Notes under the pieces: generated by a model
Database searches by the model: none
The model's input: only the letters and a program-made list of their open reading frames with translations
Told to the model about the DNA's origin: nothing
Shown here: one piece after another, positions 33,606-45,550 of the stretch
Layout of the letters: the number at the start of each line of letters is the position of its first letter
Numbering within the stretch: the stretch's first letter is position 1
Made by a program: the position numbers and the translations under genes
Assembly: GCA_036971715.1 (NCBI GenBank)
Contig: JAVHJL010000004.1
Span: forward strand, 3,844,001-3,908,000
Length of the DNA: 64,000 nucleotides
Direction of reading: 5' to 3'
Origin: Arthrobotrys musiformis
Taxonomy: Eukaryota > Ascomycota > Orbiliomycetes > Orbiliales > Orbiliaceae

Positions 33606-34117
33606 ATGCAACTCTTCAGCGCCATTGTTCTTGCGACTCCTCTCCTCTTGTCCGTCGCCACGGCCAACCCCAATGTATACAACTCATACAATAGCAACCC
33701 CGACAACTACGCTCCATCGAACAGCTACAACGCCTATGACCACAAGGGCTACGAAAACAAGGGCTACGACGATGGCTACAACGCCAAAAATACCCCGTCT
33801 AGCTATGGTGTTAAAGATACCGGAAGCGAATACTACCAGGCTGATACCCGACGTATGTACATGAAATGACCCAAGCAGGACGAAGTCCCAATTTGAGTAC
33901 TAACATTTTCATTATAGAGCACTGCATCCAAGAATGGTTCGGTACCGCTCCCCTTTGCAGAGGCGAATGCCCCAAGGGGTGGAAAACGATCCGTACCGCC
34001 AAGTTGGCGGACAAATGCGAGCAGTCCACCGACAAGAAGATCGTTGAATCCTGCGAGATGATTTCCAAGAACATTTGTGTTAGTGGAATCAAGACTTTGT
34101 GCGAAAAGTGCTATTAG
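33606..34117 (+). CDS. Small secreted protein: Tyr/Asn-rich N terminus and 8-Cys C-terminal domain (148 aa)
   Basis: Exons 33606-33852 and 33918-34117 (GTATGT donor, TACTAAC branch, ATTATAG acceptor), 149 codons. Residues 1-20 are a signal peptide (MQLFSAIVLATPLLLSVATA). Residues 21-82 are made of Tyr, Asn, Ser, Gly and Asp with repeated NSYN / KGYENKGYDDGYN units. Exon 2 encodes a compact domain with eight Cys, starting HCIQEWFGTAPLCRGECP. The GTAPxCxGxCP stretch followed by GW recalls a widespread class of fungal secreted EGF-like or knottin-like domains; this is from memory and not certain. The intron exactly separates the two domains. Likely an extracellular or effector-like protein. Confidence 0.8.
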
Positions 34118-35515
34118 ATACTGGAATATCTAGTGGCTGTTAATAGTGCTGGCACTTTGTGAAAAAAAATTTTGTATATGATATAGAGTTGCCGGCTACT
34201 TTGTACATTGATATCCCTGTCTTAAATTTGATCTCGGCGCAATGCGGTTATGGATTTTTAGAATAAACTCGAATAAAAGCTGGTTCTCTCCCTGAAATTT
34301 ATAAAATTGCAAAATGAGTTAAATCAATCATAGTATCCGTGTTATCTAGATGTTGTTGCTTAGCTTAGCCACGCATTTGGTTTACGACACGAAGCATGAA
34401 ACTCTATCTTGCGACATCGATCTAGCGAGGCTTCAATTTCTTTTCTATGCAAAAATTTGATCCGCTTATGCCAAAGCTATTTTCTGGAAATTTCGGGATC
34501 AAATGGCTCCAAGAGACCCAAGTCATGAGCTCCGACCTTATTAACAGTTTAAGAGAATTTACCCTCTTGCTGCCGGATTTAAATGGGGAAACAAGATCCA
34601 ACTTCTGTGATCGTCAATCTTTCAGCTCTCTCCAGTGGGTACTACCGACTAGTAGAGACGAGTCCTCCCAAGAAATTCGGTTTCGAATTCTGGGTTAGGG
34701 GACCTTTTGAATTCGTCGGAGGCTGAGGTCATCTGTGAACATAAAGAACTGCAATGCAACGCTGGGAACGAGACCAACGTACACCTGGATTTGGTGGGAT
34801 ATCATGCATACATATTTACATGGCCATCCCACATTATATTATTAGCCTCGAAGCCCCACGTCACATACGTACTCAATCGATACGTATCCTATGCATAAGA
34901 AATATTCATTTTCGGCTTAATGGTGGTAGGCTTGCTTTTGTGGTATTTAATACTTTTCGCGACCGATTCTTGCATTGGGGCATGTGGCATGCGATGTATC
35001 TAAAACGTCTTAAGCCTCCAGCGAACACCATGTAGGTGCACGTGGCGTGGGATGGGGAACGACCCGAAGGCGAGTAATCGAGCCTCATGATTGGAGTGCC
35101 GGCGCTGCAGCTGGTGTGTCCAATGCATTATACAACACAACCTGCAGATAATTTGGACGAAATCGGCTGACTTAAGTTGGGAGACCGAAAATATTGGCTA
35201 GATCCCGTCGACGGGAAAACTAGAGCTTTGGGGGACGCGGTTGTATACAGGTCGCTTGGGTTCGAATCAAGTATAATGGGAAATATCCTGAGCTGGCGCG
35301 TTTCGTTTATTATTAATTAATAGCACAACTAATGCACTTTCAACGGGTTCGCTGCATGTATAGGACGAGAGGACGAGAGGAGAGTATTTATTGTTTGGAT
35401 CCCTCGTCGCAAATCTATCAAATACCTAGATAAATTGCACTAGAGGTTTTCAAATGGCAAATTCGGCATTCAAAAAATAGACGGATATTACAGTGCTTAG
35501 GACTTATTCTACACT
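34118..35515. other. Intergenic region upstream of the NLR gene
   Basis: No supported gene. Contains copies of GCTTAGCTTAGCC (34358-34370) and GGAACGAGACCAA (34765-34777). A T-arm-like GGTTCGAATCAAG at about 35259-35271 lacks the rest of a tRNA. Confidence 0.4.
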
Positions 35516-38500
35516 ATGGAGGACTCGCACAGCAGGCTCTCTCGCAAAGAATACACCGTAGGATGGCTATGCGGTTCGACGGATAGCGACCGAAAGGCTG
35601 CCATGTCAATGCTGGACGTGCGCCACGAGCGATGCGAACTACTCTCCGACGATGGCGACTCGTATACCTGCGGCTCTATCAACGGCCACAATGTCGTCAT
35701 CGCATGTCTGCCGCCGGGGATGCCGGGGACCAATTCCGCCGTAAAACTTACACAATTGCTCTCTCAGAGCTTCCCCAATCTACGAATACATTTATATGTT
35801 GGGACTGGTAGCGGGATACCCCGTAACCCAGCTCCAGGAGATTCCAAAGACGATATCCACCTAGGCGATGTTGTCGTTGGCTGCAATAAACAGGCTGGGG
35901 TTCCGTCTATCGTCCAGTACAGGCTCGAAAATACGGATTTAGAACTAGGCGGGAATGAAGTCCTCGGCACCGTCGATAAGCCAGACCATCGCCTTCTAGA
36001 CGCACTTGCGGTGCTTGAAGGCAACCATCGTGATGGAAAGACAAAGCTTACCGAGCATCTTGGTAGGAGTACATTTTCGCATCCGGGTCTCGAATACGAC
36101 AACTTATACGAATCAACATATTTGCACAGCCGCAACGGCAGAACTTGTTCCACATGCGATCCTTGTCACATAGTAGACCGACCTAAAAGAGCCACTATGG
36201 ACCTAATTTTCCACCAAGGGACAATTTTATCTGGAAACGCAGTCGTTGACACAGCGGACATGAGGGATCGATTATCTGAACAATTCCACGGCGCCATTTG
36301 TGCTGAGACGGACGCAGCTGGAATTATGGCCGAGAAAGGTGCTTTGGTTATCAAAGGAATATGTGACTATGCAGACCCTCATAAAAACAGGGAATGGCAG
36401 CCCTATGCCGCTGCGACTGCCGCTGCCTTCGCGCGAGAGCTCCTTTACACTATCGCCCCTCTGTCGGCAGGGAGAGATGCCATACGAAGTAAGCAATAGA
36501 TCAATGGCTTAGCGTATAGCTGCTTTGTTTTCCGAATAAACGCAGATATATATCTATCTGAATTAATAAGCTAATTGATCCTAATTTAGAATCAGAAGAG
36601 CAGCGTATACCGCTCAGCCTCCCAGCCCCAAGAAACTACAACTTCAAAGGTAGAGAAGAAGTACTTGGAAAAGCCAGGAAGAGCTTCTGGTCAAACGATC
36701 CCTCAGGCGAATCTCCAGCCCACGACTCCGGCCGCCGAGTAGTATCTTTGTGCGGCCTTGATGGAAGTGGAAAAACGCACACCGCTCTCGAGTACGCATA
36801 TAGACATTCCAAAGAATACTCGGCAATCTTCTGGCTCAACGCGACAAACGAAATAGAACTAGAGAAAAGCGCTAGAAAGGCAGTGTGGTATATTATTAAC
36901 GCCAATACCAAAAATGCTGAAAGAGGTACCAAAGAAGATTCGAATCGAATTTACCTCCGTACAGCCCGCACCCTAGGCCTTGATGGGCGAGCTCTTGCAT
37001 CTGACGAAGATATCATGAAAGCAGCAGCTAAATTCTCTTCCCTCAAATGTCTCAAACATTGGCTAGGACGAGAGTCTATCTCTAGATGGTTACTCATCTT
37101 GGATAACTACGACGACCCACCAGCTTGTGCTGAAAGCCTTCACAATCTATTACCGGCCAAAGATTCCGGGCACATTCTTATAACGAGCCGAATACAACAA
37201 TCTTATGAATCATGTATTGACGTCGAAATGTCCACAGGAATGGAACAATCGGATGCTGTAGAACTGCTTTTCAAAAGAGCCGGAGAAACCCCTTTACCGG
37301 AGAGTTGGTCGCCCCAAGCTCAACCTTTAACGTCTCCATTTTCACTAATATACCTAGAGTATCAAAGCGTTCTTGCGCTAGTTGATTCCATAGGCGGCCT
37401 TCCGCTTTCTATAGAGCTCGTTGGAGCCTACTTGCGTAAATTCACACTACCGTTCGACTCTTACCGAGTAGAGCCTCTCAAAGAACCTCTTGATAAAATT
37501 CACGCCATCTGTGAGGTCTCATTTCGAAAACTGAGTCGGGAGGCAAAGCATCTGATTCAGTTACTTTCCCTAATTGGAAACGATGATATCCCTTACAAGC
37601 TCCTTGAAGCTGGCCGGGAGTTTGTAGATTGGATGGGATGTGAGTTCCACCGGAAAAAAGGGTTAACCGTTGCATGTCACATCATTTCCTAATTTCAGCA
37701 TCGATATTTAGCAGCTAGAAACGCCTTAAACAAAGTTATCGGGGAACTCCTCTCGTTATCAATGATCAGCGAAAGGCAGGATAATGGCTATCAAATACAC
37801 CCCTTAGTACATCAATGGGTTCGAGACCACACTAATAATGCGGTGGTCAAGAACTCTCGACTAATTGTCGACATCGTTACATCAACCTTCATTTCTGGGG
37901 ACGAGAGGTCTGCATCTCAATGGGCCTACGAATACCGTATACTCCCTCACATTGAATCCTGCTTAGAAATCTTCTTCAAATATCTAGCCCCAGCGGACGG
38001 TGCAATCGACGAAAAGGGCAAGAGAATAGCTCATAATCTTGCGCGGGTGTATAAGAATCTTGGTGACACTCCGAGGTCAAATGCGATATACGAGCGAAGT
38101 CTCAAACACATGAACACACAACCTTCTTGCCTAGACTTAAAAATTATGGATGCGTTTGGGGTAAACCTCGGGCTACAGGGAGAGTATGAAGATGCGCTAC
38201 GCTGGTGTACAAAAGCGCTCGATGGGGCGAAATCCCGAGGAACAGAAGATAGCCTCGAGTCACTGACGGTTACTTCACATATCGCTGCTATATTTCGAGC
38301 TAAAGGAGATTACTCTAAGGCAATAACAAAATACAGGTGGGTCCTGAAACAACAAGAGGATAAACTGGGACACAGTCACCCGCAAACACTTGAAACCCAA
38401 CATCAGCTGGCCGGCGTGCTTGTGGATTCTAAGGAATATGTGGAGGCTTCAGACCTTTTAGAGCGGGTTAAACAAGGGAACGAGAACAGACTAGGGAAAG

Positions 38501-39822
38501 AACACCACTCTATTTTAGGAATAATTGACGAAATCGCTACAAACTTCGAGAGGCGGGGCTCATACGGTGAAGCTTTGAAAACCCAAAGACTCATCTACGA
38601 AAGCCGAAAACAAACATTGGGCGGAAACCACCATTCGACGCTCGGGAGCCAAACCCGTATTGCCCAAGTTTACGAAAATTTAGGGCAATACGACGAGTGC
38701 CTGGCACAACAACAGGTCGTTCTACAACAACTCGAAAATATATTCGGAGAAGGGGAAGATCATCCTTGGATTCTTCACACGCTGTCTGGCATGGCGGATA
38801 TACTGATGCGGTTGGGGAGACAAAAGGAAGCGGAGGAAGCCTATCGCAAGGCACACGCTGGCTTCAAGAGGTTGTCTATTGGAGTCAACGGAGAGCTTCC
38901 AGTTGCAAATAAGATATCCAGATCACTATGTGACCAGGGCAAATACAAGGAGGCACTAAAGTGGTCAAAGGAGGCTGAAATAGGATTTGAAGAGACGACT
39001 AAAGACAGCAGCTTGTTGATTGCTGCCAAAGTTTGCACAGCTAGTATATATGCCTTCGAAGAAAACTATCAGACGGCACTTGACATATACGAGGAGGTAC
39101 TGAGCATATATGAAAAGAAAGATGATGCAGCAAATCGGACTGGAGCTCCAAGGACAGAACTATCGATGGGCGAGATCTTCATGAAACAGGGCCGATATCA
39201 AAAGGCCATTGAATTCCTCACACGAGCAGAGGAAAGATTGTTAGAACTAGCGAGCCCGGGCCACCAGTACGCAGTTGAAGCGACCGAGCTACGAAACCAA
39301 GCGCACTGCAAATTAGACGAAGAGGTACAGCGAAAGAAAAGAGAAGAAGAGAGCCGCCAGAAACGAGCTCAAGAGGAGGAAGTTCGAAGAGAGGAAGAAG
39401 AACGACTACAAAAACAAGAAGAGGGACGGAAGCGGCGAGAGCAAGAAGAGAAAAGGGAGCTCCAACAGCAGAAGGAAAGGAAACTCCGAGAACAAGAAGA
39501 AAAAGAGAAGCTGCGGGAACAAGAAAAACGAACGAAAGTGCAGGAACAAAAAAAAGAGGAAGAGGAAGCGGAAGAGGAAGAGGAAGAGAGAACAGGGCGA
39601 GAACAGGGCGTTGAAAGGAAGTTGCAGGAGGGGGAAGAGATGGAAAAGAGGCAAGGGGTACAGGAAGAAGAAAGGGAATTGCAAGTACAACAAGAAGAAG
39701 TATCGTCGCGGCAACAAGAAGGAAGGCAGCAAAATCAAGAGAAAAAGGCCAGCAAGCTAAGGAGGAAACGGCTATGGAGGCGTTTGAATTGCTTCAGAGG
39801 AACCCGAGATTCTAGTATTTAA
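35516..39822 (+). CDS. NLR-type receptor: PNP-like, NB-ARC, TPR, charged coiled-coil tail (1377 aa, 3 exons)
   Basis: Exons 35516-36488, 36590-37639, 37712-39822 (1378 codons). Residues about 13-324 are a nucleoside phosphorylase-like (PNP_UDP) domain: YVGTGSGIP, IHLGDVVVG, ETDAAGIMAEKGALVIKGIC and DYADPHKNREWQPYAAATAA. NB-ARC follows, with Walker A GLDGSGKT (380-387), Walker B LLILDN (492-497), GHILITSR and IHPLVHQWV (about 703). TPR repeats with GHSHPQTLETQHQLAGVL-type units fill about 720-1200. The last ~150 residues (about 1208-1360) are almost only Glu, Arg, Lys and Gln, a long charged helix not usual after TPRs. Fungal NLRs sense non-self or damage, and a PNP domain is one of their common effector modules. 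For intron 2 an alternative (GTAGAT donor at 37624, acceptor 37698) is possible. Confidence 0.88.
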
Positions 39823-40498
39823 CATATTTGATTTGTAAATTTAATTAAGATCTAAACTGCAAGCTTTAGGCGGGTCAAGACCAAACCCAGGATACAAGTA
39901 CCTTACAAGCCTAGTACTATAGCTATAGTCTCGGGGTAGTATTTTATTACACTTGTTCTCGGACCTTTGACAACACAAAAGGGCAACCAAATGCAACACG
40001 AGATAACACCCTGTACACGTATACACCCAATATAGCATATACGTAGTATCGACATGTACAAGCACGCCTATAGATATGCATAGAACTCATCTTTAACCCT
40101 GTTCACTATTATCATTGTGCGCTGCATAAGCTAGTATAATTAACTAGCTTAAGGCCTGGTACAAAAAGAGGTAGAACTTTGACGTGGAATATCCACCAAA
40201 AACAACAATCAAATTTTCTTTTGACTTCATAACTCAACTGACAAAACAAAAGAAAAAGAATCAAAAATTTAAACCCGAGCCCACCGCTTAAGTAGATTCC
40301 CCCACCTTCCTTGGAGAATACTCATTTAATGAGTAGCCCCTTCGAAGCTCAGGCTTCGCAACACAATCTAATTATGCGTTGGTACTGGTCCTGACAGGCC
40401 ATCGGTACCAAATTCTCCAGTCTTCCGCCCCCCCCCTCCCCCCATGGCCCAGCCTTAGGTACGTAGCGGTAACTTCATGCCCATTAGAATGGCCAGCC
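39823..40498. other. Intergenic region
   Basis: No supported gene. Contains a C-rich tract at about 40426-40443. Confidence 0.4.
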
Positions 40499-41044
40499 CT
40501 ATAAAAACTCGGTTTCGAGCTCAAGGTTTCCTTCATGTTCACCTTCAAGGCTGGCCCGAGTGTCAGCACCAGCTCTGGCCTCGACCACGCCTCCAATTCC
40601 TCGAGCCATATCCGTGCTAGGTCTGGTACCACGCCTTTCCTGTTGCGAGCGTGCTACAGGCAAATTTGGCCTATTATTCAAGGACGGCTGTCTGCCGAGT
40701 TCTTGTTGTCGAAAATGTACAGTTAGTCTCCAGTACGGACACCCAAATTTTCGATTCATCAGAAAGACGAGTTTACCTATATCTTGCCCGATAGTCTGTT
40801 GGAGTCGCCACGCGAGGATCTTTCTCCATAAAAGTTGGGCAAAAACCACTGAGAGTAGCAGTAGAGGGACTACAACTTTCAACATTTCGAGTGCTTCTAC
40901 CGCGGGGCTCGCAAGTGCGAACGGACCTGCTACCGTATCGTTCGCCTCTATATCGACGAGGCCCGTGGGGGCGAAGAAGTGTATGTTTGCAGTACTATTC
41001 ATCTCGATGGCCGTGGCGCTAAAAACGAGGGTAGGAGGGGACAA
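40499..41044 (-). CDS. Hypothetical single-pass membrane protein (181 aa)
   Basis: ATG 41044 to TAA 40499, or from the second ATG of the same frame (MNSTANIHFF). Residues about 53-75 form one membrane segment (MLKVVVPLLLLSVVFAQLLW), followed by a basic stretch (RKILAWRLQ), so the C terminus is probably cytosolic. The tail is polar and Arg/Glu-rich. A candidate intron in frame runs from GTAAACTCG after QDIG to a GACTAAC branch and ACAACAAG acceptor. Its length is a multiple of three, so the frame is open with or without splicing. A plus-strand frame over the same DNA is less protein-like. No family recognised. Confidence 0.5.
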   Translation of the reverse strand: MSPPTLVFSATAIEMNSTANIHFFAPTGLVDIEANDTVAGPFALASPAVEALEMLKVVVPLLLLSVVFAQLLWRKILAWRLQQTIGQDIGKLVFLMNRKFGCPYWRLTVHFRQQELGRQPSLNNRPNLPVARSQQERRGTRPSTDMARGIGGVVEARAGADTRASLEGEHEGNLELETEFL

Positions 41045-43739
41045 AGCTTTGCCTGACGATTTAGAAATTATGGCTGAAGCAGATAGAGAAATATGGAATC
41101 AGAACAGGCCGATCTAAGCAGGGAAATGTATTTGATTTATAGCCAAAGACCCTTTAAGGTCGTTCCATACAGACGTGCGTGAAAGCAGAACTTTCACTTT
41201 GCAGCCCAAATAAAGTACCGGCCAAACGATTGCTATTGCTGAGAGCACATGCTGCCGCCGGTGAGAGATTGTCTCGGAAGGGTAAAGTGTTTGAAGTCTT
41301 CTTGAAGCCTCATTGCCTGTTTTGTGACAAAGCACGTATCCCACTGTTGTTACACGAATTTCGTATGGTGAGAAGAGATTATCGATATCGGACGGGATTT
41401 GGATTCTCGGCCACATTAAATCACTGGTTTGCCCGCGTACACATTGAATCCATTTTGAACAAAGCTGGACTCGGTAAGTTGCCCTGCAAGATGCCATGAT
41501 GTATTGGGAAAGCGAAGCCTTAAGGAACACAAAGTCGACTGTTTAGGTTGAATTGTTGGTATTAAGGGCCCTTGGTTGGTCATATAGTAGCAGGGAGCTT
41601 CGGGAGGGTTGGGCAGCCGGCGAGGGACCACTTTTAAATAAGCATACCCCATCACGGGTAGGTGCGGGATCCCGCCAACGGAAGGAAAAGGAAGACGCAG
41701 GGGAAAGGACCAAAAGAGAAAGAAATAGAGAGGAAGATCAAGGACCAATATGATATTTATCAGATGCAAAGAAAAAAGAGAAAAGACTGCATATCGCTAT
41801 AGCCTGACCCCGTTCGCGTCATATCCAGCCTGCCGGATTGGGTCCGGAGACAAACCCCAGCTAATGCATCTTTACCGCTTTATAAATTTATACAGGCAAT
41901 AGTATAATCTTCCACGCTAGGAGGTCCCATTTACCTGATTTACTATTCATGTTTCCAAGTTCACTGTCCACTTTCATGGACTTAGGATAGGGTATTTTGG
42001 AATTTCCTACACAGAATTAATGTACATGTAACTGCAATGCATAGTGTGTGTGCGAGTTCTCGTATAATAGGTATCACTAACTAAAAATTAGTAAATGTAT
42101 TCTTGCTAAAAATACTATGAGTACAGTAGCTCTGGCCGGCTTTTTGCCGCCAAAATCAAAGATCTGATGCTTCCAAGGCTTGTTCGCCTCAAACTTCAAA
42201 AAAATACATGTACATGTAGATACGTGTAAATTAAAATTACGCCGCCGTGTGCCAGCAATACCCACTTCCTTAAGAACGGACGGGCACGCAACGGAAGGAA
42301 ACAGCCGTGTTTTCTTTCTCAGGACCTTTTGCCTCTCAAGGGTAACACTCGAGGCTGAGCACGAGAAGCCATTCCATCCCGGACGGTACGGGAGAGCCAC
42401 AAGTTACGCTATGCACCCGTTTCAATACAAGAACAAAAGGAAGAATCTGGCACGGAAGCACTGCGTTTCAATACTATGAATAGATTCCGGCTTGAAGAGG
42501 TTTGTGCCACTACAGGCCCTACGGGTTGAGAGATACTTCTAACTTCAGAGCTCCTTTTTTCAAAATGTCTCGGCCTGAATGTATCGAATGCCATTCGTCT
42601 CTTCGTAGTACAATAACAGCGCTCTAATCTAGCGGTATAACTCAAATGAGTCCTGCTGCGGCCTGTAACTCACTTGCTTAGCTGCAGCCTTCCATCGAAA
42701 GCAAACCAGAACCGGGTAAGTCTCGTTGCTTTTTTTACTCAGCATCCACCCAACTTACACTTTGATACTGACATTAATTAACGGGCCTAGATCATAATTT
42801 CGTTGCCCAAAAGCCGGATCCCGCATAGAGAGGTTTTCTTCCATGCTGAGCGGGAACTAAAAGGTACAAGCCTCGCCGGACCAATAAGATGTTCCTTGAA
42901 TCCGTAACAGCGATGCACATGGAGCTAGATGGATCGCGAGGTGGGGGTGACCATATATGCGATCCGTTCTTTTCGGATAGCTCCACTAGAACTCATTTGG
43001 AAATTTCCCTTTTCTCATATCCTGGTACTTTAAAAACTGATATTCGATGTATTACGTAGCAGAATATTCAGTTGCAATACAGTCATTACGCACATGGAGA
43101 TGTATACGTGTGCAAAGGTTACTTCGCCGTAAAGACTTGCGTGTCAGCTTCTCGCGTGGATTTGGCCCAATCTAAAACCCCCTCCAACTGAAATTTTCTT
43201 AGGCAAGAAATGTGACAAAATCAATGCGAAACTGGTACAGACATACATCAGAATTATTGTATGTTGGATCATGCGAAATTGAAACAAACATAAGGTGCAT
43301 GCCAAGGGAATGGTAGCCGGCCAATTAAAGCTGCTGGAAAATCTACTCTGCACCCTTTGTCGAACACGTGACGCCCATTTACAATGATCATGACGCCGCA
43401 GCGCTGCTTCCATAGACTTGACAGCCAAATTACTTCAAACTCCAGTATTGCATATATCGATCCTAAGATCCGGATATCCTAGATAGCATTAATTTATTAT
43501 GGGTGAGAACTCCCAACCTTTGTGGCACGCAAGAGGTCTAGGATAATGAAATTTAATGTTTAAATTGTATTAATTTTGGGCACCATCATCTCAGATGATG
43601 CATGATGTCAACACGTTTCGGCCTCAAACTAGCGAGGTGTGCATGTTATATATTAGCAGATCATGACAAGTTCTGGTCAACGAGACAAAGTCGAACCCTA
43701 CAAACTACCGCTGTACCGGCCTTGACAGCCGACTAGAAA
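41045..43739. other. Intergenic region
   Basis: About 2.7 kb without a supported gene. Short frames on both strands lack ATG starts, domains or conserved splice patterns. Confidence 0.4.
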
Positions 43740-43891
43740 TGGACGATATAACTTCCTCAAGTAAGAGCCCTTGTTACTCCAAAGGGTTTATCATGCGCAA
43801 GAATTGTCAGTTCCGCGGATACCCAGAGACGAATAGGCGTACGGCCAAGCATAATGCTACACATCTGGGCGCACAAGGGGTATCTCCATAG

Positions 43892-44139
43892 CTCGATACT
43901 GATAGATATTGCTCCATCGGCTTCACTCGAGGCTCTTATGCAGGGATATATCCTACCACCAACGACCAAATCAGTCCGTAAGTATCCCCCTCGAAAAGAG
44001 TGGGCAAATACTTGAATATTTGTTCCTCACGTTAATTAACTATAGGCTAGGATTTCAGGACCCGACAGCGTTGGAAAGTTGGAGGAACCATCACTGCCAG
44101 TGCCACTTTGAAATTGTCGGTAGGCGGTCATATAAATAG
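43892..44139 (+). CDS. Possible last two exons of a small gene (fragment)
   Basis: Exon 43892-43977 follows a CCATAG acceptor-like site and ends at a strong donor (GTAAGT). Exon 44046-44139 follows TTAATTAAC branch and CTATAG acceptor. The join gives a continuous frame (RYCSIGFTRGSYAGIYP, then LGFQDPTALESWRNHHCQCH) ending at TAG 44137-44139. No first exon with ATG could be placed; ATG 43740 is a candidate. No family recognised. The canonical intron is the main evidence. Confidence 0.3.
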
Positions 44140-44370
44140 TCAGCTGCAACGCCTTCAAACAAACCATTGCAGAGCCAACAGAGCAGCCACGAAGGACCGC
44201 GATGTATACGAACGCGCAGCCATTCTAGTTTTGGCACCCGCACGACTAGGTTGGTATTTGACCATGTCGCACCCACACCGCAGACCATAGGGAAAATAAC
44301 GAGCTACTTAAGTGGTTCAATCTCCCTCGGCATCGCAGCCAGTATCAGCTTTCATTGCACCGGAATGTTG

Positions 44371-44391
44371 AACTATATATATATATAAGCA
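44371..44391 (+). promoter_or_regulatory. TATA run upstream of 349-aa secreted protein gene
   Basis: ACTATATATATATATAAGCAC lies about 40 nt before the ATG at 44422, so the leader must be short. Confidence 0.4.
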
Positions 44392-44421
44392 CTTTACTTC
44401 AACTTATCTATTCACGCTCAA

Positions 44422-45550
44422 ATGCATACTAGGCTAGTTCTACTACTCTTTTTATCGTTCATGTGTGGAGTCTTGACGACGCCCCTCGATAATAATGCGC
44501 CACAATCACCAGGGAGTGATTTGGCCCATCCGCCAAAGTCACAAACCACCAAACCCCAGGCAGGGCCAAATACTTCTACGGCGGCTCGGGAGCTTTTCGT
44601 TGAAGAACCTACCGCAGCCCCTGAGCTAAAAGCCCCCCTGCCCTACAGCTATAGCACCGATAACGCAACTGACACCAAGGAGCAATTTCAAAACACCAAT
44701 AATACGTCCAATGATGGGAAAAGAGCTGTCGATAGCGAAATATTCTTTAAATGGACCGTTGTGTGTCCTTCCCATTTTAGGATGATTGCTATGTCGCGTG
44801 AAGTCTCAAGCTACCCGGAAATCAAGGGTAGAAAGCGTCCTGATCTTTTGAACTTGCCTAGCGGGAGAGCTCATGTTAAAGCTAAAGGCATCTACACAAG
44901 CTGCACTCGTTGCATTTGCAATGACAATGGCAGGATTAAAAGAACGCCTGAGCGCCTTTCCTACACAAAATGGGCAGGCAATGGTTGTCGAGAAGCCGCG
45001 GTTCCTACAAAATGCGAATTATGGTATAGTAAGTATTAAGAGATGCTCCCTGGACTCTAGGCCCGACCCCGATAGCTGGAAAACTAACTCTAAGCACCGA
45101 TTCAAAGATTGTAGGTGCGAAGCCACAATGTACGAGCCAGAAGCCGACCCCGGGATCAGTGTGGAAGAGTACCAAGAAGCTTTAGACAATATTCCATTGG
45201 ACATCAAAATCGCGAATAGCGGGTGGACTTGGAAGCACTCCTCTGATAGATCTATGTCGTGGCGATACACGTTCAATAAAGATGGAGATACACGCTCTAC
45301 TGAACGATATCTCGTTCCTGGAACAAAGGAGCCATATTACCTCGAAGGACCGGACCGAAAATCTTCTTGGGACCAGGAAGGGCCTGGTGGCCCGTTATTT
45401 GCATTTGCATCAAAGTTTCAGGGTGCATTCGACGAGCGCCTAGCCGGGGGGGTAGGTTTTGGACAGGAGATCAGTTCCCCTTCACTCGACCCTCGCGATA
45501 CAGGAGAAGACACCCGCGGAATCGAGGCTGGGGCGGCCCAAAAGCTGTGA
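44422..45550 (+). CDS. Secreted orphan protein (349 aa, 2 exons)
   Basis: Exons 44422-45028 and 45108-45550 (GTAAGT donor, AAACTAACTC branch, TTCAAAG acceptor), 350 codons. Residues 1-20 are a signal peptide (MHTRLVLLLFLSFMCGVLTT). Residues 21-100 are Pro/Thr/Ser-rich with NAT, NNTS and NTS sequons and end at a GKRA basic site, so a propeptide is possible. Residues 100-225 hold eight Cys, including TSCTRCICNDNGRI and KCELWYNCRC. The remainder (about 225-349) has YEPEADPG, ANSGWTWKHSSDRSMSWRYT and a Gly/Asp-rich end. Acceptors nearer than 45107 do not keep the frame. I do not recognise the family; layout suggests a secreted effector-like or cell-surface protein. Confidence 0.75.

Noticed and set aside
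35255..35275. tRNA T-arm CTTGGGTTCGAATCAAG on the plus strand
   Set aside because: The T-arm pairs, but no 5' acceptor, D-arm or anticodon arm fits upstream.
39406..39738. Phe/Leu-rich minus-strand membrane protein
   Set aside because: It is the antisense of the Glu/Arg/Gln codons in the NLR tail.
40560..41117. 185-codon plus-strand frame
   Set aside because: It is the shadow of the minus-strand membrane-protein frame, which has a real ATG and a clear membrane helix.
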